Shown here in pieces: positions 38,608 to 50,800 of a stretch of DNA of 64,000 nucleotides. The stretch's first letter is position 1, and the number at the start of each line of letters is the position of its first letter. Source of the stretch: Onchocerca lupi (lineage: Eukaryota; Nematoda; Chromadorea; Rhabditida; Onchocercidae); assembly GCA_028564675.1 (NCBI GenBank), contig JAOVVO010000077.1, forward strand, positions 62,001 through 126,000. Direction: 5' to 3'. Position numbers and translations under genes: made by a program. The notes beneath the pieces are model-generated. The model was not told the DNA's origin. It saw only the letters and a program-made list of their open reading frames with translations, and did not search any database.

Positions 38608-41600
38608 AAAATTGTTTTGAAAAGACTATTTTGTAGACAAAAGATTTGCTTCAGCATCTTAATCAGAATTCTCAAAGACCAAAAAAACAGTAATCCAACA
38701 TAAATTATCAAGTCTTTTTCTTACACGTTTTTTGAAGCCAAAATAAGATCCAATAAAAGTCAGCGGTATAGAGACAAAAAGCCAAAGAATTAGAAGCACA
38801 ATAAGTGTACCAAAAGGTACTGCTGCCGATGAACCTTTTGCCCACAGCAAAAGATTTGAAATGAAGAATATTGTAAACACGATTCTGCAATAAAGTACTT
38901 TCACTTCACATACGTCTTGGAAAAAAAAGTTTTATTGTAAGTCTAAATTGAAAACTGAGCGTGGTATTTTCCATGTCCATATAAATAAAATTATTAACTT
39001 TTCTAGTTCATTGGAAAACATTGGCAAAAATGAAAGAGTGTAAACAAACCCAGGGACAAGAAAGCTCGTCATCAATACATTAGTCTTCCATGCTAGGCCA
39101 TTCATCGCTGAAAATTGAAATGTTCTTTATATTTTTTGAAATTTGGATAATCAGATGATTCAAGTGTGTGCCATCTACTGTTAATACAATTTGTCTCGAA
39201 CTTTCATGGGAAAAATACATAAATATACTAATGTTGTCGTTAATTAAAAAATAGATTTCAAAGAAAATGGTAAAAACATATTGTTATATTTTTATCAATT
39301 AAATCACTCCAACATCTTCTTCTGAATAATAAATCAGACAACTAGAAGCAAATCATTTCAAAAAGTCTTACTTTTATAAAGTCTTGCAGACACATAACCA
39401 GCAACAATACCAAAAAGAACATAGAAAACGAGTGCGAAAGTCATTAAAGATCCACGATTAGCTGGTGATAAGAAACCAAAACAGGCAAATACTGTAAAAC
39501 AAAGAGATCCATATTTAAACTGATTATCCAGTTTACATAGTAAATTTTTTTGAATCTTTTTATTCAATTTTACTGATGGGCGTGAAAATCCGGTAAAGTA
39601 TCAAACATTTTCTAAGTATTTGGAGATCATACAGCCAAGGTTTTAGAAATCATGCAAGATAATCATGATAAACCTATACCAAGAGTAATGGCAACCATAA
39701 ACAGTACTTGACATCCACTACCCACAAATATAGAGAGAAACATAGCATGTCGCGGTGGACGGAAGACATCACCATGAACCAATTTCCAACCAAATTCTTC
39801 TTGAGCATCTTCCTCAAATTTTTCCGATTTTAAAATATGCATTTGAAATTATTGAAAAAATTTTCGAGGAAGATATAAGACATTGAATAATTTACTGTTC
39901 GATTCGATGATGCAATTATATACAAAAATCCAAAAACTTGGCAAACAAAGTGTATATTTTTTAAGCAATGCTAGATATCTTTCCAACTTAGGGTAACAGA
40001 TTATAATTATAAAATATATTTAAATAATGAAACTTAAAATTACATTTGTGAGAAATAAAATGAACCTCATTATCAAGCTGATTATATCGAATGATATCGC
40101 GATGCAGCGTCCGAAGAAGTATCATACCCACCTAAGATACTAATATCATTATTTCATCATAAACAAATTTTTAGTTTTTATGCATTAAGAAAGAAGACTT
40201 AGAATGAAATTCTACTTCATTCAACAATACATTCCTAAATAAGGATGAAAAGAAAAAAAATACTCTCCAATCAATTCTAAATTTAAGTTAAAGACAGAAA
40301 TTCTTCATGCGAAACAAAAAAGGATAAACTTCTTAATGTAAGAAAAAAACTACCATTCCGGAGAGGAATAAAACGATAACAAGTGAATTCAGGATTGAGA
40401 ACCACTGAATATTAGAATGTGGAATTGAATCTAGAATATAATCCCATCGTGAAGACCATTTCACCTGAGTCGTCTGCAATTTTTTGTTACAAGCGAATAT
40501 CAGAAATGACATCCTGGTAGGATAACTTAAATTGTAAAATCGTATGAAATTATAAAATTGTAAAAATCGGGATTACACTAAAAATTCCAGTTTAAAAGTA
40601 AAGCTAATAAATGTTTAAAAAAATAGTTTTTTATAATATGTGCGAATTTCGCCATCAATTTTTACGAAAAAATGCTTGAAAAAACAAACCTGCCACACAA
40701 CAGAATATGTGTAGATAATGCTATCAGGTTTTTCATCAGACTTTATGGGGAATGGCTCTGCAGTGATTCCACAATCAAGCTTATCTTTTGCTTCATGTTT
40801 GATGCTTCGTGGTTGAACTTTAATGCGAATAATTCGACCCCCCACATGTTCTTCCAGAAAGTTTGGATCTTGACTCATATTACGATACTCGATAAGGATA
40901 TCCACGTGATTAAAGATGTAATAGCTATCGGGTTGTCTGTAGCGTGAATCTAAAACACACGCATCTTTCGGCTTACCGTCACTTGTCACATAACAACCCA
41001 TCGGGAAACCTGTTGTACAAACATTCTGATTTTGTTGATTGATGAAGCAGAATGTCACTGGCATATTGTCTAATATCCTAAAACAAATTTCTATCAAATT
41101 ATATATAAGAATAATTAATCTGACTGAATCGTCTTTTTCTTCTCCAACTATAAACAATAAACTATCAGATACAATACAAATTTCTTAAAGACCTCACTAG
41201 TTGTTCATAATATTATTTTATTTTGAATCGAGTTCAGTCTTGATTGTCATTGAAATGCTAATAAACGTTGCCATTTTTTAACCAGAAGCATATCATATGT
41301 TGCGCGCTATTTATATGTAAATCTTCATCAACAAATAATAAATACCATTAAATTTTAAATAATACTGGGAATAATTTGACAAAAAATACCAATGATGTTG
41401 ATAATTTAATTTCATTCCTTTCCGAAGTAACCACATTTTCTTCCGAACATCTGGATCACCGTCTTCGTACTTTCTTTCACACAATAGATTACACTGTTTT
41501 TGTTCATTGAAGCTTATCTAAAATTGCAAATTCAAAGATAAAATTCAATTATTTTAGAATGAATTTAACATATGTCTCTCAGTGTGTAGAAATTATACAG

Positions 41601-42543
41601 TACAGAGAGATGCTAAATGTGCATGGTTGTATGAATGCCTCTTTCAAATGAAGCTCAAAATAAAAGTCACCAAACTATTTTCAGTGGATAAACAAATACG
41701 AGAAGATCACAAAGAGATACTTCGAAATAATTAGTACCGTCATAAACATTTGGATTTCAATTTCATCCAAGAAAATTCGAACATGATGAATTATAACAAT
41801 GCTTAAATAAGTTCATACTTTATATGGGCTAGGTCTAATTCGTTCTCCGAACAACACTTGACCAAGATTCTCCACTGGAGACTCATCTTCACTACCAATA
41901 CAGAAATCAAAACTGAAATACAGTGAAAAGTAATACAGAAATTTTATGCATATGGATGTTGTATATTGATTTAAAAATAAAACATTTGTAGTTATAAAAC
42001 AGAGTAAAAGAATTAACCTGTGATATTCAAATGGAATGACACTTTGGTCGCTATCCAAACGATTCACGAAAAGAGTTACGTTACTCTAAAAACCAATAGT
42101 ATTTCTAGTAATAAAAAGTTGTATTATTTTTATGAACAAATAAAATGTTTCAAAATCCCTTTACACAGTAAGTGAAGTAAGTATATGTAAGCGATAAAGT
42201 TTTAAAAAATTCAATTGTAAATAAGTTTTGTGACACCATATCTTAGGTAAACATGTTGTACTTCTAACTGACCTAGTAGCTGCAATTGGAAATGCGACAT
42301 TATATTTTAACTGGAATAATAATTATTAGCGATTTCATAATATATTTAAAGATATGGAAGTGAATCATACAATCATTTTTAAAGAAGATTTTTCAACTGA
42401 AATTCAGAAAGCAAAAAGCATACTGGACACGATGGTTTCGCCATCTGCTTTTCACAGAAATTGACTGGTGCCAGGCCTGGCAAGTAAAAACCCATGCAAA
42501 TATCTATGTAAATAGAAAAAAACGAAATGATCACCCTTCTCAT
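37065..42543 (-). CDS. tm9sf2: Transmembrane 9 superfamily protein (nonaspanin), TM9SF2 type
   Basis: Fifteen exons on the minus strand join in phase to 650 residues (human TM9SF2 has about 660): 42543-42424, 42085-42018, 41912-41819, 41517-41390, 41077-40690, 40473-40354, 40131-40066, 39812-39680, 39491-39372, 39107-39050, 38884-38725, 38266-38115, 37929-37818, 37478-37307, 37126-37065. A signal peptide precedes FYLPGLAPVNFC. The lumenal domain has ENLGQVLFGERIRPSPYK. Then come the nine-membrane-segment core motifs FGWKLVHGDVFRPPR, CFGFLSPANRGSLMTFA, KGSSAAVPFGTL and CSEATVLLCYFHLCAEDYHWWWRSFLTSG (given here only in part: CSEATVLLCYFHLCAE). It ends in KVD, the family's Golgi-retention KxD/E signal. 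It sits in Golgi and endosomal membranes, with family roles in membrane-protein sorting and lysosomal pH. The gene looks intact. The start is fixed by a TTTCAG acceptor 21 bases upstream. Confidence 0.96.
38565..38604 (+). repeat. Poly(A) run of about 40 bases in a TM9SF2 intron
   Basis: An uninterrupted A run on the plus strand (T on the transcribed sense strand) lies in the intron between the exons at 38725-38884 and 38115-38266. It is preceded by AAATAAATAA. It could be a retroposon tail or slippage product, and its true length may be affected by assembly. Confidence 0.8.
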
Positions 42544-42563
42544 GTTGAATACCAAATGTTTGG

Positions 42564-42570
42564 CCTGAAA
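42564..42570 (-). promoter_or_regulatory. Likely spliced-leader trans-splice acceptor of TM9SF2
   Basis: On the minus strand TTTCAG|G lies 21 bases before the start codon at 42543, after a pyrimidine-rich stretch (TTTTTTCTTTCTATTTCAG). There is no upstream coding exon that needs it, so trans-splicing of a spliced leader is the simplest reading. A cis-spliced 5' UTR exon is the alternative. Confidence 0.55.
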
Positions 42571-44548
42571 TAGAAAGAAAGTAACATATAATGTCATTAA
42601 ATTGTGTATCAATAATACAAAGTCATCCTGAAGAAGAAATAAGTTGATGAACAGTTGATGATCAAATAATGTTTCACTCCTTTCTCCAGCAAAAAAAAAA
42701 GAAAAAAAATTAAACATAAGTGAATTTTAAATAAACACTCACTTCCTCATCTTTCATTGGATGCTTATTTTAATCTTCTATTTTTTATAAACCTAAATCT
42801 TTACCATGTTTCAAATTTTATAAAAATACTTCACAAATAGGACTACATCAGTCAGTATATAAACATATATAAGTTCTCCTAAAATAAATGATCACTGCGA
42901 TAAGGAATAGATCAAAGAAATAGCTCTCTGAAACTGTTCCAATAGTTCAACTAATTATGCCTACTCTGGTGTTCAGTTACAATCACTGTCTTATTAACAT
43001 ATTATTACCTGCCTTGCTGACGGAAATATCATAATTAGTTATTTATGTAAAAATAAGAAATAGAAAACCAAAAAAAAGGAAAAACTTTTTTCGTCACTTT
43101 TGAATTGAGAAGAAATTAACAAAAAATTCACTTCTTGCTTTTCTACTTTTCTTTCCTTTCCTTACTGTTTCCTCCTTATACATCGTTTTTGGAAAGGAAT
43201 CACTTACTGAATTTCAGCAAAATATGAAAGTAATAATCTAAATTGATGAATTACGTGCCTTCGTTCTTTAGCTTACCAATTTTATAGAAAGAAGAAGCAA
43301 GCTATGGCAGATGCTGTGGATTTTACGAATATAAAATGAAATCTGTCAGAGCTTACAAAAATAATAAAAATACAAAAAAAAAAACAATCCCGAAAAAACT
43401 GATATCATGCGGAACATATGATAATCTTAAGAAAATAAGGACAAGGACATTTCAGGGATGAAGTTCATTGGTAATGGGACCATCCCACCTATCGCACCAT
43501 CATCCTCCATCAGGTCATCCGGACGATCTTATTCACTGGGGTCAAAAGAGAAACATCATTTAACGCAGCCTACGGACATTGGGTGATCGAAAGTTCGCTT
43601 CATCACAATAACAGACATTGCTGGCTGGAGAAATGCCAAGCCGAGAATGGTTTGTTGAGCAGACAAGGTGAGGGAGGCGTCAACTTTATCCTCTCCCATG
43701 TCCATATCATATCACTCCATTATTTATCATTCACTGTTTACAATTTTTGCTGCCCCAATCACTGTGTCACTTGCTTAACATTCATGCATACATTAGTTGA
43801 ATGTTTTTACGTCCCGTGTCACACGCTCGTAAATACGTAACACTTAAATGACTGTATAGTGGCAACTCGCTTAAATACGCACGTCCAAACTTCAAACCAC
43901 TCTTATGATAACATAGTGACAACAGAATTTGAGAGTGGGAAGGAGAAGTACTGTAAACGAGAATAAAATATTTATCAACAAATCAAAGTACAGCAAGCCT
44001 TTCTTTCAAATGTTCTACATAAATAAGTTGTCATAATCGCTTACAAAAATGACATAAAATCATTTCTTGATCAATCATCTCTCTCCTTATAAATAACGAA
44101 ATAAATAGCGGACATTTTTCACAGTTTCATTCGCGGTAATTGTGTTTATTCTATTATATCCGATTTAGCTTTCTTGCATCTGTCGATATCAAGTATTATA
44201 TCAAATTTTACTGACGTGATCAACAAAGAGGAGTGATAAAATGGCCAATTTTCCTACAATGAATTTATTTTTACAACTAACAAAAGAATGACAATAAAAT
44301 GAGAGATTTGTCCATCAATGAAGGAATGAGTGACATCGAACAAGCGCAATCTCTCATCAGTTACTAACAGTATAATTCAATTAACTGCATGAAAATTTGG
44401 GTTTGTTATCACCTTCACGATAACTATTTTAAATAATCGCTAGCACGATAACAGAAGCAACTGTGATGTTTCAGTACAAGCGTAAAAAGATAGCTGCAAA
44501 TAGTTCCAGTTTACGAAACTTTTTGCAACCGAGGTTTAATTCAAAATA
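42571..44548. other. Spacer between TM9SF2 and the receptor gene
   Basis: Two kilobases with no supported gene. A slightly GC-richer block at 43440-43700 contains an ORF (43583-43840), but it has no splice partner or recognisable motif. TTTATT at 44263-44268 gives AATAAA on the minus strand and may serve the receptor gene. Confidence 0.5.
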
Positions 44549-44826
44549 TTACTGCCCATATGAGCTATTAACAAATAATTCGAGTGTATCACCACTAAGT
44601 GGTTTACTAGCCGGATTGATAGTCATCGGTGGTCGACTATCATAAAGTACCGGCGATTGAAGAAGAATGATCAGGGTACCAAATATGTTGATTACACTGA
44701 AAATCATCAGCATCAATCGATCCAATACCATTGATACGTAGGACCAATCCTCCGACACCTGCATTTTTACCAAATTTAAAAATTCGTTAATGATCGAGAA
44801 AAGAAGAGTACAATATATTTCATTTC

Positions 44827-44867
<41 letters not shown>

Positions 44868-47800
44868 CTTGGAATTAAAAAAAAATCTTCATTGCCAGAA
44901 ATTTTACTGAGAAAAAAGACGCACTTGATCATCTTTCTTCATGGCCCGGAAATGATCAGCAATAAAAGATACATTATCAATCATGCGACGAATTAAGTCA
45001 GGGTGCATCCCACGAAGTTGAGCCAACTGAGATAGTCGCATTTGGCCGTCGATTAGATTACTGATCGATAAGAAATAAGGACTTGCTCGACGAGATGTTG
45101 CGCATGACAATAAATCTATAATAGAAATTTAAATTTTTGGTAATTCTTTTACGAACAGAAAGGAGAAAAATTTATTGAAATTTTAGGAAGATTTCTTAAC
45201 GCAAAGCTTGAAAATCTGTTTTTTTACGCGAAATACCCTCCAGAAGCTGCAAAAAATTGCTAATGTAGACATTAAAATGATGGGTAATATCATTTTTGTA
45301 CATGTCTTATTTCTGAAATTTTAGTTTTTTCAACCAGAAATAATCAATTTAAACACTTAAAGTGATTCTTTAATTAGATTTTCGCTTGTATTTAATTGGC
45401 TTCAAGTCAAAAGAGCCCAAAAATCATTTGAAAAATCTGATTCACCTGATGATTTATTGCTACTTTCTTCGGAAGTATCATCTTCTGGTGGTTTGATGAA
45501 CAAATATTTGGGAAGTGTTTTCAAAAATACATGACGCATCCATTTCGGCATGGGATGAGTGGTACCAGCTCTGGAAAAAGACATGCACCCTCTTCCTGAC
45601 TTAGTTCTCTCAAATATAAATTTAGACTTACTAATTTAAATACACTATTATATTAATATAAAATACATATATATTAGATAAATCAAAAGAACCTGCGGTT
45701 TATGCACTATCTGTGGCAATATAAGAATTTCACAGGGCTAAGTCTGATTATGGATATTCTTTAAAAGCATTAAAATTGATCGATCATTACATGAATATTG
45801 TGTACTTTTTTCTTAAAATTGAATCTTACAACATCATTTTTGCAAGTTTAAATTCGTTCGACACAATTTGATTAATAGTTAAAATTACTTCTTACAATAA
45901 CATGATGAAAAAATACAGTGATAGTAAGTCAAGTGTTTTTTAAATCTTTCCCCTTCCTTTTCAACAAAGAAACACAATAAATACGAATGTGAATGGTGTG
46001 TCAGAAAAGAATTTAAGAATTTACAATTGCGTAATGCGTTAATTGATATTTTGCTTGAAGAGTCAATTTTGATTTCATTTCTGATGCGAAATCGTTTTAA
46101 ATAACATTTGAATATAGCGATATATTTATGCCGAAATAATATATATATAGTAAACGAACGATTTTTTTCGATGACCAGTAGCAACAAAGATAAATAGAAT
46201 TGAAATGAAAAATATATTTAGAATAGCAATATTGTCAGATCTATTCTAATATTTCTTAAATTTATCTAACCTTTCTTCGCATAAGGAAGCAAAATTAGTG
46301 TCATGGACCACCTATGAATTGGACAGATTAAAAAATGGAGTGAAAAATTTAATTTGTTTTAAAAATCTATTATTTCTTTATTTTAAGTTTGACTTTCTGC
46401 TAATAGTTCATTACTCATTTGTGAAGTGACACAAATTAGTAGTGAATTGTAGCAGGAAGTAGCACAAAACTAGATAGTATGCACATAAAACTTTACAAAA
46501 TAGACTTTTCGATCGTTTTTTGCCCTTAGATATTTTTAATGATTTGAGAGGTTTCGAGCATAGACCGTACTAAACATTAAATTTTGAAGGTTACGTTTCT
46601 TTTCTGAGGTTCCATTACATCTTTATTGCATGATCGAACTGTTTAAGGAAAGATAGACAAAAAAAAAAAACATACCGACGGTAATAGCTTACAGTGAGTA
46701 CGGATAAGAAGATTGATGCCGAAACGAGAAACATGGTGAACAAGAGGTACTTTCCAATCAAAGGTATCACCATTGATGTCGGAGGAATAAGATCAATAAG
46801 GACTAAATAAAACACAGTCAAAGTGACTAGTACTGCTATCGAAAATGATATTTTGTGTTCAATACCCGGAATATAGAAAACGAAAGTTGTCAGGATCGCT
46901 GAAACGAAATGAAATAATGTAAATAGTGCAGTATATTTGTTATCATATTCCGAACGTGACAGCGGCACTATATTCATTCTTTTTTCTATGAAGTTAAATT
47001 CCTGCTTTCTCTACAGTCTTCAATAAATTAAAATTCGTTGAAGGGAATTAAAAGGAAATCACCTATCAGCATGCATGGAATGACCAGATTGACGGTGTAA
47101 AAAAGTGTTTTACGACGAATCGACAGATTGAAAGTAACATCGATATAAAATTCCTGTCCACAACAACCAGGATACAGGCGTTCATGTCGACGACTTGTTA
47201 AACTTATCAAATCCCATTCACGACTCCTAAATTCAGATTATATTGGCAAAAAGTTCCCGTCTATGAAGGCCAAAAAACTTCAACAAGAGAAAATGAATTA
47301 CCTTTCAGATTCTTAAAAAACAAAAAAAGTAAAACAGAGAGCTTACGGATAATAAGATGATAAATCCATCCCTTGTTCCAGAAATTGATATTCTTTTCCA
47401 TTTTCATCATATTGTGTCTCGATGTTATCCGTTGGATTAGTCTTAAAAAACTTGTGTTTCAAAAAACAGCTTCGTTATAAATGCTGCTGATGCTGTTTAG
47501 GATTTTGATTATTTAAAAGAACTTTACTTGTGCATTTAAAAGTTGTTGATTTAATATATATATCTCTAAAATTTACTGGTATAATGATACAATCATCGAA
47601 CTTCTTAATTGGTATTTTACAATGTTCCTTGTCTATTGAAACCCTTATTTATGAGAAATTTAAACATGAAATTTACCGGTAACTGTCGTACATCAATTTG
47701 AAAACCATTGTAAGACCAACCACCAAATTTCATTGAGCATGATTGTTTATCATATGGAAAATATTCGATATCTATCTTAAAAAACAAAAAAGAATTCTTT

Positions 47801-50800
47801 TTTTTTCAAGAAACCACGAGCTGAAATTTGAGAAATATTGAATTTAAAGTTTAAAAATTGAAATTCGAAATCTCCTACATGTTCAGTTAGTGTATTTAAT
47901 AGCAACTGAATTATTGAATCAGACTATTGCTAGTTTATGGAAGTTAACTAAAAACTTTCGAATATTAAAGAGATGATATTTGCAAGTTTAACAAATTAGC
48001 ATAGCATAATCATAGATAGATATAACTTACAGGACAAAATGATTTATAAATGCTTGGTGGTTTCCAAACCACAGCACCGGTATAGTAGACTAAGACATTA
48101 CTCATAATTGTTATATGTGGATCACCGTCTGCGCTGGAATGGAAGAAAGTTTGATTTATTTCACTTCAGAATAGCAAGCAGTAATTGATTCAGAACTGAA
48201 CTAGCAATATTCATCATTAGTTGTCGATATACTACTACTAGTGAGTAGTTTCAAATTTCTGATGATTACTTATTATACAACAAGATGTCCGGAATCCATA
48301 TCTGATCAGATGGAATATGAAGTTTTCGAATATTGTTCCATTTTTCCGGATCCCATGTTAGCTTGTAATCATTCCACTGCTGCAAATAAAGAAAAGTAGC
48401 ATTAAATTTTATTCGAAATCAAAACCAAATGATCTGGAAATTCGAAGGTAATTTTTCATACTTGTATGACTTCAACATCAATTTTAAAAAATACCATTTC
48501 GAGCCATAAATTGGTTGTAAGCACCTGGTTCACTTCATCCTGAAATTGAATTTATGTTAAAAATCAAAGTATGAATAATACTACAGGATTTTTGAATAAG
48601 ATAATGTGACACTATTCCGGCAAACTACTTTTCATTCAAATTTTATTCAGACTTTACAAAACTTCATATAAATTGCAAATGTTCTTAGTTCTAAGCCTTA
48701 AATTTTCGCAAGTTTTTCACCGATTACTTTGAAACTTCGATACAACGTTGCATTCGAATGGATACATGTTTCTACACAGATATACCTTTTTTTTTGCCTA
48801 TTATACCGTGACAGATAAAAGTTAGTGAGCGGACGGAATCTATTGATTGCGCCTATTTTGCCGCCGAAACGCTCCGATTCACTGATAACAAAGTGAGATC
48901 AACCAATCATTTACGACATGCTGGAGGAGGAGGAGTCCCGAAGAATTTAAAAAGTCGGGACTTCGGAGCTTGAGTCAATTTTCGTCATATAGTTTGACGG
49001 CAGCAGGAGTTCGGGTTCAAGTTCAAGTTCAACCACAAATCAATTCCGAGGATAGTTCTGCGGCAGCAAGGCCACAATTCAGCGACACAAGCAGTAGTTC
49101 ACCACCATAGGCAGACTGCACACCGTGAAATTAAACATATTAAAAACGTTCGCATTTCCTTTTCCATTAAACCAGACTGAGCCACAGCAACACGTGTATA
49201 TAAGAAGTATGTAAATACTTGCGCATATTCGAATGCATCTAATTTTTAAAGCAGTCGGTAAGAACTTTTGGAGATTTAAGATTTTGAAAAAACGAACATT
49301 TACATTTTTATTTATATAGTACTAACTGGACCACGCATTACCGTGGCAAGGCGTGGCCAGGTCTAGCTAGTCTAGAATAATTTTGTAGAATTTTTTAAAA
49401 AATAGCAAGAAATGGAAAATTTTGAATGTAATCGCTCATTCGGAATTTTTCTCTCTAAAATTGACAGTGAAATGAATTCGAATTAATTCTGGAAAAGTAT
49501 ATCAATTTGACCTAAATTAGAACGCCATTCTTTATTTGTTGTTCTTTTTTTAGGAGTTAAGGGGTACAAGGATCAATGAGAGGCGGCACATCTTTTCGTA
49601 ACTGTGCAAGAGTGAAGAATATTCCGACACAGTAACCTAATATGTCGAGGATAGATAAAAATGGTTTAATTGGCAGGATGATCATCGTTAATCGATCAAC
49701 TCTCTACTTCCGAAATAGCTTTTCATATCTCAAATTCGCTCCCATTCTCACAATCTATCTATTTTAAATTTGACACTGATAGTTGAACATCAAGTTTGTT
49801 TGATGATTTGTAATAGTCAGTATTTGAAAAGAGGAATGTAATAAACTAGGGGAAATTAGATGTTGTATTAGTGGAAATGGTAATTGAAATGATTATTATT
49901 AAAATAAATTTCAGGAAAATGGCTATTGAAGATTATTTTCATTATCTGGCTATAGGTACAACGATATTTAGTTCGATGACAATTGTTATATTACTGTTTG
50001 CTATTCCAACAATTTATTTGAAGGCAGAACGGGAGCGATTATATGCTGTCACCAAATCAGCTAGTTTTAAAGTAGGAAATTAGAAAGGTTTAAAAATGTC
50101 CAAAAAATAAGTAAGAAAATGAAATAGAAATATAATACATCGAAATAAATATAGAACATGCATTTGCGATATCATTCGATACTATTTATAAAATTACTTC
50201 GTCCACTATTCTTTCTAGCTTGATCATATTTCTACCTGGTTTTTGAGGAGAAGTCGGATAGAATATGGACAGAAATGAAGTCGGCGAGAGAAAAATTCGG
50301 TGTAACGGTGATTCTACGAAGGCGTCGATCGCAACCGAATATTTTTAAAGATAGTAAGCAGATGGTGTGCTCTGGATGTATACAGCTCGGGTTGGTCTTT
50401 ATTAAACTTCTGGAATCAAAATAATTTCTAAAGAAATCTTACTTAGTCATGTGATTTATTTCAAAATGTTTTACTTAAAAATATTTCAAATGAGCAATGA
50501 ATAAGTTAGGAAGGAACATCGTCAGGAAATGGAAAGTAAGAGGATGAGATGATCCCTGCTAAGCACCGAGCCAGAAAGCTTTGAGAATGAGATGAAGAAC
50601 AATATGATCTCTTCGAAGCACCGAACCAGGAAGCTTCAATGACTAGGCTGTCTGTTAGATATTTCTGATTCCTGTTGATTTTGACACGACACAAAGATTC
50701 TTGGAATTTAAAACTCATAAACTGAGATTCTTTTTTTGGAAAAAGTTGGTATCGAATCGCAAGATGTTTATTGAAAAATTATAACACTGAATAACTACAA

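Noticed and set aside
49557..49685. Minus-strand 42-codon ORF with a hydrophobic segment (ILDILGYCVGIFFTLA), first considered as the receptor's signal-peptide exon
   Set aside because: The true N-terminal receptor exons were found at 52311-51952 and join in phase; this ORF has a stop and fits no model.
49871..49918. Upstream in-frame Met of the collagen
   Set aside because: A TTTCAG acceptor lies between it and the Met at 49919, and MAIEDYF with the anchor after it fits a normal cuticle collagen N-terminus.
50354..50359. GTAAGC inside collagen exon 2, which looks like a donor
   Set aside because: Reading through it gives KQMVCSGCIQLG, the expected Cys pair, and the later GG|GTTGGT donor joins in phase to CPTGPPG; splicing at 50354 would break the frame.
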